A stretch of DNA of 64,000 bases from assembly GCF_000521805.1 (NCBI RefSeq), contig NZ_JAMB01000012.1, forward strand, positions 1-64,000. The letters are read 5' to 3'. Below the pieces are notes generated by a model, which searched no databases, had not been told where the DNA came from, and was given only the letters and a program-made list of their open reading frames with translations. Numbering within the stretch: the first letter of the stretch is position 1; every line of letters begins with the position of its first letter. Shown in pieces: positions 1-8,802 of the stretch. This DNA comes from Marinomonas ushuaiensis DSM 15871 (GTDB taxonomy: Bacteria > Pseudomonadota > Gammaproteobacteria > Pseudomonadales > Marinomonadaceae). Made by a program: the position numbers and the translations under genes.

Positions 1-257
1 CTCAACGCGTCAGCGCAAATGCCAACAAAGACGCTCCTTTTTAAAAAAAAGCCTGTAAGGCCCTAGCTAATGGTAGGTCGGATGAGATGAGGTACGAAGC
101 GTGATTCGACGATAAAAGTGATGCGACACAATAAATTACGTGCTATCCAAAACCACAACAAGAGCTGTTTGATCACGGTCGTGCCTTCCTCATCAAATCT
201 ACAAGACCCAATGAGACCCTATCGAAATTATTAGATAAGCAAAGCGTGAATCGGCTT
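1..257. other. Intergenic stretch with REP-like sequence
   Basis: No convincing gene is visible in the first 257 bases. The segment around 72-130, beginning GGTAGGTCGGATGAG, resembles the GTAGGTCG-type intergenic repeats found elsewhere in the window near 7371, 11236 and 11294. It is probably the downstream flank of the minus-strand kinase gene. Whether it holds the end of another gene cannot be decided at the window edge. Confidence 0.35.
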
Positions 258-1646
258 TCAATCGTTCTGATTAATGGTTTTGTTTGGGCAAATTTTCAAG
301 CAAACACATAGTCCTGGGTGAGTATTTATTAGGTCTAAGTCACCATTATGTAGCGAAGCAATTGCATGAACCAAGGTGAGGCCAAGTCCATGACCAAATA
401 TCTCTGTTTTGCTTGCAAGTCGCTTAAACCTTTGGGTAACAAATAGCTTACTTTCTTCTGGAATGCCTTTCCCTTGATCCGCAATTTTTATTAACGTTGC
501 ACTTTGCGTTGACTCTATGCCGAGGGTGATAGTTCTACTCTCTGGAGCATACTTGATAGCGTTGTCTAATAAGTTAGCAATGGCTTGGAATATAAGGATT
601 CTATCCGCATAGAATGACAGCTTTCTATTTACCTCAAGTTTGATTTCAATACCCTTGCTTTCGGCTAATGGCTGATAATACTCGTAGGCTTCATACAAAA
701 TCTCATAGGCGTTAATTTTGTCTTTTTGGAGGCTGACCCGTTCTGTTTCTACTTCGGATAAACGCATAATGGAACGAAATAGCATTTGAATCTGTTCTGA
801 CTCCTTGATGGCTAGCTCTAGCTCTATAAGTTCTTCATTCTCTACGCGTTCTGAAATATTAATTAACCTATGCTGTAGACGGGTTAGGGGGGTTCTTAGT
901 TCGTGAGCAACATGGCTTGTAATGCTACGAACTTCTTCCATAAGCTTTTCTGTTCGTGCCAATACTTGATTGATTTCTTTACTAAGCTGACCAAATTCAT
1001 CTCCATTATTTTTGTAACTGACTCTTACTTTGTGTTTTCCATTCGTATATTTCTCTAAGGTTTCAATAATATGATTAACTCGATATAAGTTATGTAAACT
1101 AAAAGGCAGGCTAATCAATAGTATAGATAATTGTATGGCGAGTAACCCAGCGCCAGTCATAAGCGGGATGATGCGTGTTTGAAGAATCATTGGACGAATG
1201 TTATAGGCATTGAAATACAAGCTGCCATTGGCTAGAGGTATCAATAGCCCAAGCAGTTCTATATTGTCATTTTTAAGCGTTATGATGCTAGGGGGATTTG
1301 TTCTTTTTGAGTTGAGAGTAGCAAGGTGTTCATCTGTAAGATTATTTTTATTTCCATATAGAAGTTTCCCCGAAGCGTTAAGCAGAAAGGTAAAGTGGTC
1401 TTTTCTGTTATCTGCAGATGCATCGCTATCTAGCTTGCTGATAAGTGCTTCATTATTGTTCAGTAACCTGATTAACTCTTGATCTTCAAGGTTTTCGAAT
1501 ATCATGCTTCGGACATGACTTTTCATAATATTGTCTAGAATATAGTCACAAACCACAATGGATGCTGAAGAAATAAGTAAGCTGATGAAAGCCACTATTG
1601 CTGCTTGTCGAAAGCTGCTGCTACGAAGTAATGATTTAATGAGCAC
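258..1646 (-). CDS. Two-component sensor histidine kinase
   Basis: A 462-residue membrane sensor kinase that would phosphorylate the response regulator encoded just upstream. An N-terminal membrane segment (about 14-36) and a second one (about 158-182) bracket a periplasmic sensing region of roughly 120 residues. A HAMP-like linker follows, then the HisKA dimerisation box with the phospho-acceptor His248 in HELRTPLTRL. The ATPase domain shows the N box (Asn358 in NLLDNAIKYAPE) and G boxes (DQGKGIPEE, GHGLGLTLVHAI). The start is GTG; its ribosome site AGGATAA overlaps the stop of the regulator gene four bases away, so the two are translationally coupled. The ligand cannot be read from sequence. 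Position beside heme genes and candidate Fur boxes suggests iron, heme or a related envelope signal, by inference only. Confidence 0.9.
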   Translation of the reverse strand: MLIKSLLRSSSFRQAAIVAFISLLISSASIVVCDYILDNIMKSHVRSMIFENLEDQELIRLLNNNEALISKLDSDASADNRKDHFTFLLNASGKLLYGNKNNLTDEHLATLNSKRTNPPSIITLKNDNIELLGLLIPLANGSLYFNAYNIRPMILQTRIIPLMTGAGLLAIQLSILLISLPFSLHNLYRVNHIIETLEKYTNGKHKVRVSYKNNGDEFGQLSKEINQVLARTEKLMEEVRSITSHVAHELRTPLTRLQHRLINISERVENEELIELELAIKESEQIQMLFRSIMRLSEVETERVSLQKDKINAYEILYEAYEYYQPLAESKGIEIKLEVNRKLSFYADRILIFQAIANLLDNAIKYAPESRTITLGIESTQSATLIKIADQGKGIPEESKLFVTQRFKRLASKTEIFGHGLGLTLVHAIASLHNGDLDLINTHPGLCVCLKICPNKTINQND

Positions 1647-1650
1647 AGTC

Positions 1651-2319
1651 TTATCCTATGGCGTAACCAACTGAGCGAATGGTTCTTATGATTGGTTTTT
1701 TAGAATCTCCGTCTAGTTTCTGTCTTAATTTTGAAAGGTGAACATCTAGCACATTAGTTTGTGGATCAAAGTGATACCCCCAAGCCTTTTCTAACAACAT
1801 ACTTCGTGTCACCGTTTGTCCAGGGTGTTCAGCAAGTACGTAGAGTAGTTTAAATTCTTTATTGGTTAAATCTATGCGTAGACCTGATCGTGTGACTTCA
1901 TGAAGCTCAAGATCAATCATTATGTCTTTAATTTTAATTAGGTTACTGGAAGTAGTAACTTTTTTGGTTCGGAAATAGAGACGCTCTAACCGCAAAAGCA
2001 GCTCAGTAAAATCAAAAGGCTTGCCTAGATAGTCATCCGCTCCTGCTTTAAGTCCTTCTATTCGGTCAGATATTTGATCATTTGCCGATAAAATAAGGAT
2101 AGGAGGATGGGGTGTGGAATCAAGCATGCCTAACAGTTGAATCCCATCAATTATAGGTATGATTCGATCCAATAAAATAACATCGAATACTTCTTCTTTT
2201 ATCAGTTTTAATGCGTCTTTTCCATTGTCTACTAGTTTGCATGAGTGGCCCGACTTATGTAATTTGCTACTTATCCAATGGCTTACAGAGGCATCATCTT
2301 CAACAATAAGAACACGCAT
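1651..2319 (-). CDS. OmpR-family response regulator
   Basis: A 222-residue DNA-binding response regulator, partner of the downstream kinase. The receiver domain (1-115) has the acidic pocket EDD at 7-9, the phospho-acceptor Asp51 in VILLDRIIP, and the conserved Lys100 in the GKPFDF motif. The C-terminal winged-helix domain (about 125-222) contains LTNKEFKLLYVLAEHPGQTV and ends with the typical VDVHLSKLRQKL...IRTIRSVGYAIG pattern; here the first residues read LDVHLSKLRQKL. Length is normal for the family. It is first in a two-gene minus-strand operon and has a candidate Fur box about 65 bases upstream of its start, so iron control of the pair is plausible. Target genes are unknown. Confidence 0.92.
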   Translation of the reverse strand: MRVLIVEDDASVSHWISSKLHKSGHSCKLVDNGKDALKLIKEEVFDVILLDRIIPIIDGIQLLGMLDSTPHPPILILSANDQISDRIEGLKAGADDYLGKPFDFTELLLRLERLYFRTKKVTTSSNLIKIKDIMIDLELHEVTRSGLRIDLTNKEFKLLYVLAEHPGQTVTRSMLLEKAWGYHFDPQTNVLDVHLSKLRQKLDGDSKKPIIRTIRSVGYAIG

Positions 2320-2382
2320 ATTTACTACCTTTTATAACGAAAATGGTAATGATTGGTTGCAATGAGAGGCAGTATAATACAT

Positions 2383-2401
2383 GCTAATGATAACTATTAA
2401 C
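2383..2401. promoter_or_regulatory. Candidate Fur box upstream of the two-component operon
   Basis: The 19-mer GCTAATGATAACTATTAAC matches the GATAATGATAATCATTATC Fur consensus at 15 of 19 positions by eye. It lies upstream of the response regulator start at 2319. A second, weaker AT-rich stretch with AATGGTAATGATTGG lies at 2342-2356. Binding is inferred from the consensus only. Confidence 0.5.
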
Positions 2402-2720
2402 ATCAAAAAATTATCATTTTCTTTCATGCATTATTCGATTTCAATACTTTTGACTAAGCTACGGGATAGTGATTTTTACTTGATGGTTACGCTTATTAAT
2501 TTTGTTTGAAATACGCATTTATAAGTCATAAATGCGACTTGATAGTCTATTTTTACCTTGTTTCAGTTTTGTCCGTACACACACCTAAAGACTTCTAATA
2601 TTCTTTCTACAGAAAAATGATGCGATCTTATTTAGTTTAATAATGAGCCATCCTATCAGCTAGGTCACAAAGAGCTAGTATCTATTTATTAAGCATTCTT
2701 AATGCTTTGATTATTGACTT

Positions 2721-2739
2721 GTTAATGATAATCAATATT
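2721..2739. promoter_or_regulatory. Candidate Fur box upstream of the heme locus
   Basis: GTTAATGATAATCAATATT matches the 19-bp Fur consensus at 16 of 19 positions by eye. It lies 76 bases upstream of the decayed ORF at 2815 and upstream of the DUF454, hemO and hmuTUV genes, so it could repress the whole rightward heme cluster. The rest of the gap 2402-2814 is AT-rich and shows no gene. Confidence 0.6.
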
Positions 2740-2814
2740 ATTGGTGTGTATAATGGTGTTCGTAGGAAGCATCGATAGTTGCTGTTTTGAAATCGATTTT
2801 TATAAGAGAACGGA

Positions 2815-3281
2815 ATGAATGATTATTTGAGTCAATTTTATAAAAAAAAAGGCAAATTTTTATATTGAAATAGTTTTTATATTACCCGTTATTATTTTTG
2901 TTTCGATGATGTTTTTTGAATTGATAAGAATTTTTCTTGTTGTTTCGATTGTTGGCAGCGATTTAAAAGAAACCATGAAAGATTTTAATTACAATGAAGA
3001 AAATTACACCATGTCAGATGAAATATTATAAGATTTAGTTGGTGATGGAATAATTAAGAGATCACATTCTATTGTTTCTTTAGAAAATATACTTATCGAT
3101 ATTAAAAGTTTGTCAAAATTGAATATTATTTATAATAACAAAATAAAATACGATATGTATCTAATGGAAATTATTAATATGAATGTGTTATTAAACGATA
3201 AATTCATTACACCGTTGCCCGCAATTTTTGGATTATGATGTTCTTTTCAGTACGAATATAGAGAAGTGCTTGGAGGTGTAA
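2815..3281 (+). pseudogene. Decayed small membrane-protein gene
   Basis: An AT-rich reading frame broken in at least three places. ATG at 2815 gives MNDYLSQFYKKKGKFLY and stops. A one-base shift in the nine-A run at 2842-2850 would continue into a strongly hydrophobic stretch (IEIVFILPVIIFVSMMFF) that looks like a membrane helix. That frame runs through an in-frame TAA at 3029-3031 and on to TGA at 3236. A further shift in the T run near 3225-3229 would extend it to TAA at 3279. Repaired, it would be a protein of about 150 residues with one membrane segment and a hydrophilic tail. I do not recognise the family. It sits behind a candidate Fur box as first gene of the heme cluster, so its intact form probably served iron or heme uptake. 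A sequencing error could explain one break but hardly all three. Confidence 0.5.
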
Positions 3282-3323
3282 TCGGGAGTGATGAATTATG
3301 AAAATGACAGTTAAAAATTTAAT

Positions 3324-3707
3324 ATGATGATGACTAAAAGTAAGCAGTTTCTTTATCAAGTGATCGCTGTTTTTAGCTTGATCATGGCATTTGTTGGTGT
3401 TTTGGTCCCGGGCATTCCTGCAACAGAATTTGTATTGCTTTGCGCTTGGTCGTCATCAAAAGGTTCACCAAGAATTTATCGTTTTTTACATCAAAATAAA
3501 TTTACAGGTCCTGCTATTTATAATTGGAATAATGGAAGAGTTATTTCTAAAAATAGTAAGATTATGTCATCGATAAGTATGTTTTTTTGTGCATTTATAT
3601 TGATTTATAACGAAGTTAATTCTTATATTTTGTTTTTCTCTTTATCTGGAATGTTAGTAGGGTTTATTTGGATTTGGTCTCGACCCATTGTTGTAAAAAG
3701 AAACTAG
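3324..3707 (+). CDS. DUF454 (YbaN-type) inner membrane protein
   Basis: A 127-residue membrane protein of the DUF454/YbaN family, whose function is unknown. Visible family marks are the GVLVPGIPATEFVLLCAW segment, the SPRIYRFL motif and the GPAIYNW motif, followed by two C-terminal hydrophobic segments (about 80-98 and 102-120). The start is uncertain because ATG codons occur at 3324, 3327 and 3330. A tiny upstream frame (ATG 3298 to TGA 3325-3327) overlaps the start in an ATGATG arrangement and might couple translation. It sits between a decayed membrane-protein gene and hemO. DUF454 genes often accompany heme genes in gammaproteobacteria, but a role in heme handling is inference. Confidence 0.8.
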   Translation: MMMTKSKQFLYQVIAVFSLIMAFVGVLVPGIPATEFVLLCAWSSSKGSPRIYRFLHQNKFTGPAIYNWNNGRVISKNSKIMSSISMFFCAFILIYNEVNSYILFFSLSGMLVGFIWIWSRPIVVKRN

Positions 3708-3777
3708 ATAACATTGGTTTCGTTAATATAAATATCGACGATATTTATATATAAAATATTTTTTAGTGAGGTTCAGT

Positions 3778-4368
3778 ATGTCAACAATAGAAAAAGATCA
3801 AAAAATAGAAGGTTTATCAAAACGTTTAAAGTATTCAACACGAGTTAATCATGACGGAGTTGATAAAATGGTTATGGCGTCTGAACCGTTTTTAAATAAT
3901 GAAAATTATACAAAATTCCTGCGTTTGCAGCATATTTTTCATTTGTCTGTGGCTCCACTTTATCAACGTAAAGAGCTTCAAGCGTTTTTTCCGGGTCTGG
4001 ATGAGCTACCTAGATTGTCCGCAGTCGAGTCTGACTTGAAAGACTTAGGATTAGATACAAATATGGATGAAGCTTTGTTAGCTAAACTGACGGACCTTTA
4101 TCAGGCTATTGGTTGGTTATATTGCAGTGAAGGTTCAAACATCGGCGCGGCATTTCTCTATAAAGAAACTCAAAAATTGAACTTCGATGCAGAGAACGGC
4201 GCGAGGCACCTTGCTGCTCATCCTGAAGGACGGGCGCCTCATTGGCGTAAATTTGTAGCTCAATTAGATGCGTTATCACTCACTGAAGAACAAGAAGCGC
4301 GTGCGGTACAAGGTGCGATAGATGCCTTTGCTTTTTACAAAAAAACATTGGCTCAGCTCGCGGCTTAA
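3778..4368 (+). CDS. hemO: Heme oxygenase (HemO/PigA type)
   Basis: A 196-residue cytoplasmic heme oxygenase that would cleave imported heme to biliverdin, CO and ferrous iron. The proximal heme ligand is most likely His25 in STRVNHDGVDK. The distal-helix signature GWLYCSEGSNIGAAFLYK matches the bacterial HemO/PigA group, as does the length of about 200 residues. I chose ATG at 3778 over an upstream in-frame GTG at 3766 because GAGG at 3768-3771 sits six bases before it. It lies upstream of the heme importer hmuTUV on the same strand, which supports a role in using heme as an iron source. The electron donor is not encoded in this window. Confidence 0.92.
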   Translation: MSTIEKDQKIEGLSKRLKYSTRVNHDGVDKMVMASEPFLNNENYTKFLRLQHIFHLSVAPLYQRKELQAFFPGLDELPRLSAVESDLKDLGLDTNMDEALLAKLTDLYQAIGWLYCSEGSNIGAAFLYKETQKLNFDAENGARHLAAHPEGRAPHWRKFVAQLDALSLTEEQEARAVQGAIDAFAFYKKTLAQLAA

Positions 4369-4511
4369 TAACGTAGAGGCTTTCTCTCGTTACTTCGTGC
4401 AAAAGCCCCAGATTGGCGGCAGGCAGCTGGGATAATTAGTGATAAGTATCAATAACATTGATTAACAACTAACCGTCATTTCTTATGACTTTTTATAAAC
4501 TTGGGATTCTC

Positions 4512-5423
4512 ATGATTAAGCTTCGATTAACTTTCTTCACTCTTATCGTTTTTTTCGTAAATACAGTTGCTTTTTCGGCGCAACCTGAACGAATTGCGGT
4601 TGCCGGAGGGTCGATTACAGAAATAATATTCAAACTTGGTGAGCAAGATAGAATTGTTGGTGTCGACAGCACAAGTACTTTTCCAGAAGAAGCTAAAAAC
4701 TTCCCCATACTTGGTTATGTTCGTAACATTTCTGCAGAGGGCGTTTTATCTCTTAAACCAGACTTATTACTTGGTGAAGACGATACTGGGCCAACAAAAA
4801 CACTCAAACAAGTAGAAAGTGTTGGTGTGAAAACCGTCATCATCCATGAAGACAACAGTCTTCCTGCATTAAAAAACAAAATCACCAAAATAGCCCAATT
4901 ACTTAATGTCGAAGAAAAAGGCGAAGCACTTTTAGATGAAATTCAGATAGATATAGACGCTCTCGCTTACGCCAACAAACAACTTTCAGCCTCTGATACA
5001 AAATCACCTCGTGTATTATTTCTACTGACAATTGGCAACGGAACACCTATTGCGGCTGGCGGTGAAACGTCCGCTAACACTGTAATCAAAGACGCTCGTG
5101 GGATAAACGTACTAGCCGACTATAAAGGTTGGAAAAAGCTTTCCCCTGAGTCAGCTTTAGACCTAAATCCTGATGTCATTATCGTAATGAATCGAGGAGG
5201 TAATGTGTTCGAACAGGTCAGCGAGCTTTCTCACTTTAAATACACGACAGCCGTTAAAAATAAAGCCATCCATACTATAGATGGGAACTATTTACTTGGC
5301 TTTGGCCCTCGTACACCGCAGGCTATTGTTGAGCTAGGCACCATGATTTACAAAGACTTCCCATTACCTGAAGGTTATACATTTCGCTATCCACATGATG
5401 TCTCTTCTATTTCGGGACACTGA
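4512..5423 (+). CDS. hmuT: Heme ABC transporter, periplasmic heme-binding protein
   Basis: The periplasmic heme carrier that passes heme to the HmuUV permease. It has an N-terminal signal sequence (MIKLRLTFFTLIVFFVNTVAFSA) ending near residue 23, then the class III binding-protein fold with ERIAVAGGSITEIIF. Tyr69 in LGYVRNISAEG aligns with the heme-ligand tyrosine known in ShuT-type proteins. Start at 4512 is preferred over the in-frame ATG at 4485 because GGGA lies just upstream and the signal peptide then has normal length. The stop is three bases before hmuU. The 143-base gap after hemO includes an AT-rich stretch at 4438-4470 with poor Fur-box similarity. Confidence 0.92.
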   Translation: MIKLRLTFFTLIVFFVNTVAFSAQPERIAVAGGSITEIIFKLGEQDRIVGVDSTSTFPEEAKNFPILGYVRNISAEGVLSLKPDLLLGEDDTGPTKTLKQVESVGVKTVIIHEDNSLPALKNKITKIAQLLNVEEKGEALLDEIQIDIDALAYANKQLSASDTKSPRVLFLLTIGNGTPIAAGGETSANTVIKDARGINVLADYKGWKKLSPESALDLNPDVIIVMNRGGNVFEQVSELSHFKYTTAVKNKAIHTIDGNYLLGFGPRTPQAIVELGTMIYKDFPLPEGYTFRYPHDVSSISGH

Positions 5424-5426
5424 TCT

Positions 5427-6485
5427 ATGTTAGATACACTTACAATTAATAAACAACGAGGGGCGCGTCAATTATTGGCCGTTCCTATTACCTTAGCCTT
5501 ACTTGTTTTCTCCGCTATTTTTGCCATGGCGATAGGGGCTGTTTCCTTATCGGGAAGTGACATTTTATCTTATGTTTCACATGGCTTTTCTCCAGCACAA
5601 GATTCACTGTCTGCTCGTGTTCTTTTTGAAATTCGTTTACCTAGAACCGTTTTATCCCTTGCGGTAGGGGCGGCATTAGGTCTTAGCGGTGCGGCAATGC
5701 AAGCACTTTTCAGAAATCCTTTAGCCGACCCTGGGCTTATTGGCGTGGCTGGCGGCGGTGCATTAGGCGCGGTTATAGTCATCGTACTTGGGCATTCACT
5801 GTTTCCTATTATGATGGCCACTGTTGGCGTGTATGCCTTACCAATAGGCGCCATGATTGGCTGCTTAGGTGTTTGCGCCATAATATATAAATTAAGCAAC
5901 AGACAAGGTCAGTTCACAATAATCACTTTGTTATTAGCTGGTATTGCAGTGAATGCGATAGTTGGTTCTATGATTGGCATTTTAACCTTGATCAGTACGG
6001 ACAGTGAATTAAGAGAGCTTACCTTCTGGACGATGGGGAATTTAGGCGGTAACGGATGGTCATTAACGCTTCCTGTTTTAGTCTTAATTTTCATTAGTCT
6101 TATTGGCCTTAGCCGGCTTGCCAAGCCCTTAAACCTATACCTACTTGGTGAAGCACAAGCTCAACACCTTGGTGTTTCTGTTTCACGATTAAAAAAACAA
6201 GTCTTCGTGTATACCGCTATGGCGGTTGGTGCAGCTGTTTCAATTAGTGGCATGATTGGTTTTGTTGGTTTTGTCGTACCGCATTTTGTAAGGATTTTAA
6301 TTGGCCCTGACCATCGATTTCTTTTCCCTGTCAGTATGCTTCTTGGTGCGAGTTTTTTAACCATAACCGATATCATTGCACGGGTTGCGATTATCCCAGC
6401 AGAGCTCCCTATTGGCTTGGTAACCAGTGCGTTAGGTGGGCCTTTCTTTTTATTCGTTTTATATAAGCAAACCAATCGGCACTAA
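5427..6485 (+). CDS. hmuU: Heme ABC transporter, permease
   Basis: A 352-residue FecCD/BtuC-family inner membrane permease carrying heme across the cytoplasmic membrane with HmuV. It has about nine or ten hydrophobic segments. Family motifs include RLPRTVLSLAVGAALGLSGAAMQALFRNPLADPGLIGVAGG near residues 70-110 (split here as RLPRTVLSLAVG and NPLADPGLIG) and the cytoplasmic coupling-helix region GFVGFVVPHFVRILIGPDHR near 280. It starts three bases after hmuT. Substrate assignment rests on the hemO-hmuT context; the FecCD family as a whole also moves siderophores and cobalamin. Confidence 0.92.
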   Translation: MLDTLTINKQRGARQLLAVPITLALLVFSAIFAMAIGAVSLSGSDILSYVSHGFSPAQDSLSARVLFEIRLPRTVLSLAVGAALGLSGAAMQALFRNPLADPGLIGVAGGGALGAVIVIVLGHSLFPIMMATVGVYALPIGAMIGCLGVCAIIYKLSNRQGQFTIITLLLAGIAVNAIVGSMIGILTLISTDSELRELTFWTMGNLGGNGWSLTLPVLVLIFISLIGLSRLAKPLNLYLLGEAQAQHLGVSVSRLKKQVFVYTAMAVGAAVSISGMIGFVGFVVPHFVRILIGPDHRFLFPVSMLLGASFLTITDIIARVAIIPAELPIGLVTSALGGPFFLFVLYKQTNRH

Positions 6486-6568
6486 TATTTTGAATCTGTT
6501 TTTAACAAAGTATTAGCAAGAACAGTCGTCGTGCAAAGGTCTCATTTTAGATTCACAGGAAAAGTATC

Positions 6569-7363
6569 ATGAGTATTAACATCCAGTCCTTATCTATTTC
6601 TATTGGTGAAAAAACCTTACTCGACACCATCGATTTAACCATAAACCCCAATGAACTAACGGTTCTTATTGGCCCTAATGGCGCGGGTAAATCCAGCTTA
6701 TTAAAAGCATGCTCTGGTGACATACACCCAGACACGGGTGAAATATTCATTAACCAAAACCCCATTCAATCTTATAGTCCAATCAATTTAGCGAAAACGC
6801 GAGCGGTTATGACTCAATCCTATGAAATGGGATTCGGTTTCACCGTAATGGAAATTGTTTCCATGGGCTGCTTTATCTATGAAGAACAAGTGTCTAAATG
6901 TCAGAGACAAAAAATTATTAAAGACGTCATGAATTTTATGGAAATTAGTCATCTTGCAGAACGTAATTTTATGACATTGTCAGGTGGCGAACAGCAACGT
7001 ACGCAACTGGCTAGAGTATTGGCACAATTATGGCAACCTTATGAACAAGAAGAAGCCCGCTACCTTTTTCTTGATGAACCAACATCTAGTCTCGATGTGT
7101 TTCATCAGTATCATGTATTGTCATTAGCAAAAGAACTGACCAAACGTAATATTGGAGTACTCGCCGTTGTCCACGACCTATCATTAGCCGCCAGCTTTGC
7201 CGACCAATTAGTGCTACTCAATAACGGTGAAATTGTTACCAAAGGCGAGTCAGAAAATGTCTTGCAGCGATCCTACCTTGAAAAGGTGTACGGAATAAAA
7301 GCAGAATATTTCCATCAGTCAAAAGAAGTAAAACCGTCTATTTTGTTAGATAGAAATCAATGA
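6569..7363 (+). CDS. hmuV: Heme ABC transporter, ATP-binding protein
   Basis: A 264-residue ATPase that powers HmuU. It shows the Walker A motif GPNGAGKSSL, the Q-loop region MTQSYEMGFGFTVMEIV, the ABC signature LSGGEQQR, Walker B LFLDEPTSSLD and the switch His in VVHDLSLAA. Length is normal for the HmuV/FecE group. It is separated from hmuU by 83 bases with no obvious terminator, so one transcript for hmuTUV is likely. The ATG at 6569 follows CAGGAAAAGTATC, a reasonable ribosome site. Confidence 0.92.
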   Translation: MSINIQSLSISIGEKTLLDTIDLTINPNELTVLIGPNGAGKSSLLKACSGDIHPDTGEIFINQNPIQSYSPINLAKTRAVMTQSYEMGFGFTVMEIVSMGCFIYEEQVSKCQRQKIIKDVMNFMEISHLAERNFMTLSGGEQQRTQLARVLAQLWQPYEQEEARYLFLDEPTSSLDVFHQYHVLSLAKELTKRNIGVLAVVHDLSLAASFADQLVLLNNGEIVTKGESENVLQRSYLEKVYGIKAEYFHQSKEVKPSILLDRNQ

Positions 7364-7767
7364 AAAACCAAGGCCTACGATTTGGTGTAAGTCGTGATTT
7401 ATGCCACACAGATTCAGATCAGTTTTGCAGCTGTGTATTCTCTCGTTCGTTACTGTTCAACAAAATACATCATAGGTACGGGGTTGGAAGTGTTTTTTTT
7501 TTATATGATCATGAAATTAACTGCGTACCTCATCTCTAAAAAACATTCATACTAGGCTTTCAATTAAACAGTCGAGAAAGCATATAGCAAACTAATATAA
7601 GCATCATTGTATAAGGTATTAGCTCTTAATTGACTAAGCAGGCTAGACGTTTTAAGGTCGCGCTGTTGTTTATGAAAGGCTGAGACCTAGACGACTTATT
7701 CGTGCCCTCTCTAGGGAAAGGGAATCACAGCTATATGGCATAAGCGCTTATAATTCCAGGATTTTTG
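7364..7767. other. 404-bp intergenic region between hmuV and metN
   Basis: No gene is visible. It holds one degenerate copy of the REP-like repeat at 7371-7408 and a run of ten T at about 7494-7503. Two octamers close to the MetJ operator AGACGTCT occur, AGACGTTT at 7645-7652 and AGACGACT at 7689-7696, but not as the usual tandem array. A TATAAT lies at 7749-7754, too close to the metN start and without a good -35. The metN promoter is therefore not firmly placed. Confidence 0.4.
7371..7408. repeat. REP-like repeat, degenerate copy
   Basis: The stretch CCTACGATTTGGTGTAAGTC and the following GTGATTTATGCCACA match the copy at 11241-11275 with a few changes (GTAGGTC there is GTAAGTC here). It lies directly after the hmuV stop. 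Confidence 0.6.
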
Positions 7768-8802
7768 ATGATACAAATAAAAAATGTGAATAAGGTCTTT
7801 TATCAAGGTGGTCGTACGATCAAGGCGCTTGATGATATTAATCTTAGTATTTCTGAAGGCGCTATTTATGGCGTTATTGGGTCATCAGGTGCGGGTAAAA
7901 GTACACTGATTCGTTGCGTTAATTTATTAGAGCGCCCAACAGGCGGCAGCGTTTTTGTTGATGGTGTTGATCTGAATACGCTTTCTAATAACGAGTTAAC
8001 GTTAACTCGTCGAAAAATCGGGATGATTTTCCAGCATTTCAATCTGCTGTCATCTCGTAATGCGTTTGATAACGTGGGGTTACCGCTTGAATTAGCAGGC
8101 ATCAATAAACAGGCGATCAAAGCGAAAGTAGACAGCTTATTAAAGTTGGTTGGGTTAGAAGATAAAAAAGACAGTTACCCAGCGAATTTGAGTGGTGGCC
8201 AAAAGCAGCGAGTTGCGATTGCTCGAGCCTTGGCGTCTGATCCTAAAGTCTTGTTGTGTGATGAAGCGACGAGTGCGCTAGACCCAGCAACAACACAATC
8301 TATTCTTGAATTGTTACGCAAGATAAACAAAGAATTCAATATTACGATTCTGCTTATAACGCATGAAATGGCAGTAGTGAAAAGCATTTGTACTGATGTC
8401 GCTATTATTGGTGATGGTAAATTGGTTGAACAGGGCGCTGTAGGCGATATTTTTGCTCATCCTAAAACAGAACTTGCCCGTCAGTTTATTCGTTCAACAT
8501 TGGATCTTTCTATACCTGCAGATTATTTGGCACGCTTATCCACGTCTAAAGGTGCAAGCCGTCACCCACTGGTGCGTTTAGAGTTTACTGGTGCGTCGGT
8601 CGATGCGCCTATTATTAGTCAGGTAGCGAGAGAGTGTAATCTGGACATTAGTATTCTTAGTTCAAACATGGATTATGTCGGTGGTATTAAATTTGGCTTG
8701 ATGTTAGCAGAGTTTTTTGGCACATCAGAAGCCACTGAGCAAGCGATCACTTTCCTTAAAAAGAATAAAATTGAAGTAGAGGTTTTAGGTTATGTCGCTT
8801 GA
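7768..8802 (+). CDS. metN: Methionine ABC transporter, ATP-binding protein
   Basis: A 344-residue ATPase of the methionine uptake transporter. It has Walker [10 protein letters not shown], signature LSGGQKQR, Walker [13 protein letters not shown] and the switch His in [11 protein letters not shown]-terminal NIL domain (about 265-340) is present; in the family it binds methionine and gives feedback inhibition of transport. Start at 7768 is preferred to the in-frame TTG at 7765, with CCAGG seven bases upstream. The 3' end overlaps metI by 11 bases, so translation is coupled. Context with MetI and two MetQ proteins makes the assignment secure. Confidence 0.95.
   Translation: MIQIKNVNKVFYQGGRTIKALDDINLSISEGAIYGVIGSSGAGKSTLIRCVNLLERPTGGSVFVDGVDLNTLSNNELTLTRRKIGMIFQHFNLLSSRNAFDNVGLPLELAGINKQAIKAKVDSLLKLVGLEDKKDSYPANLSGGQKQRVAIARALASDPKVLLCDEATSALDPATTQSILELLRKINKEFNITILLITHEMAVVKSICTDVAIIGDGKLVEQGAVGDIFAHPKTELARQFIRSTLDLSIPADYLARLSTSKGASRHPLVRLEFTGASVDAPIISQVARECNLDISILSSNMDYVGGIKFGLMLAEFFGTSEATEQAITFLKKNKIEVEVLGYVA

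Noticed and set aside
4438-4470. Fur box between hemO and hmuT
   Set aside because: The stretch is AT-rich but matches the consensus poorly, and the genes are probably cotranscribed.
7364-7767. SAM riboswitch before metN
   Set aside because: I looked for the conserved SAM-I/SAM-II core elements and did not find them.
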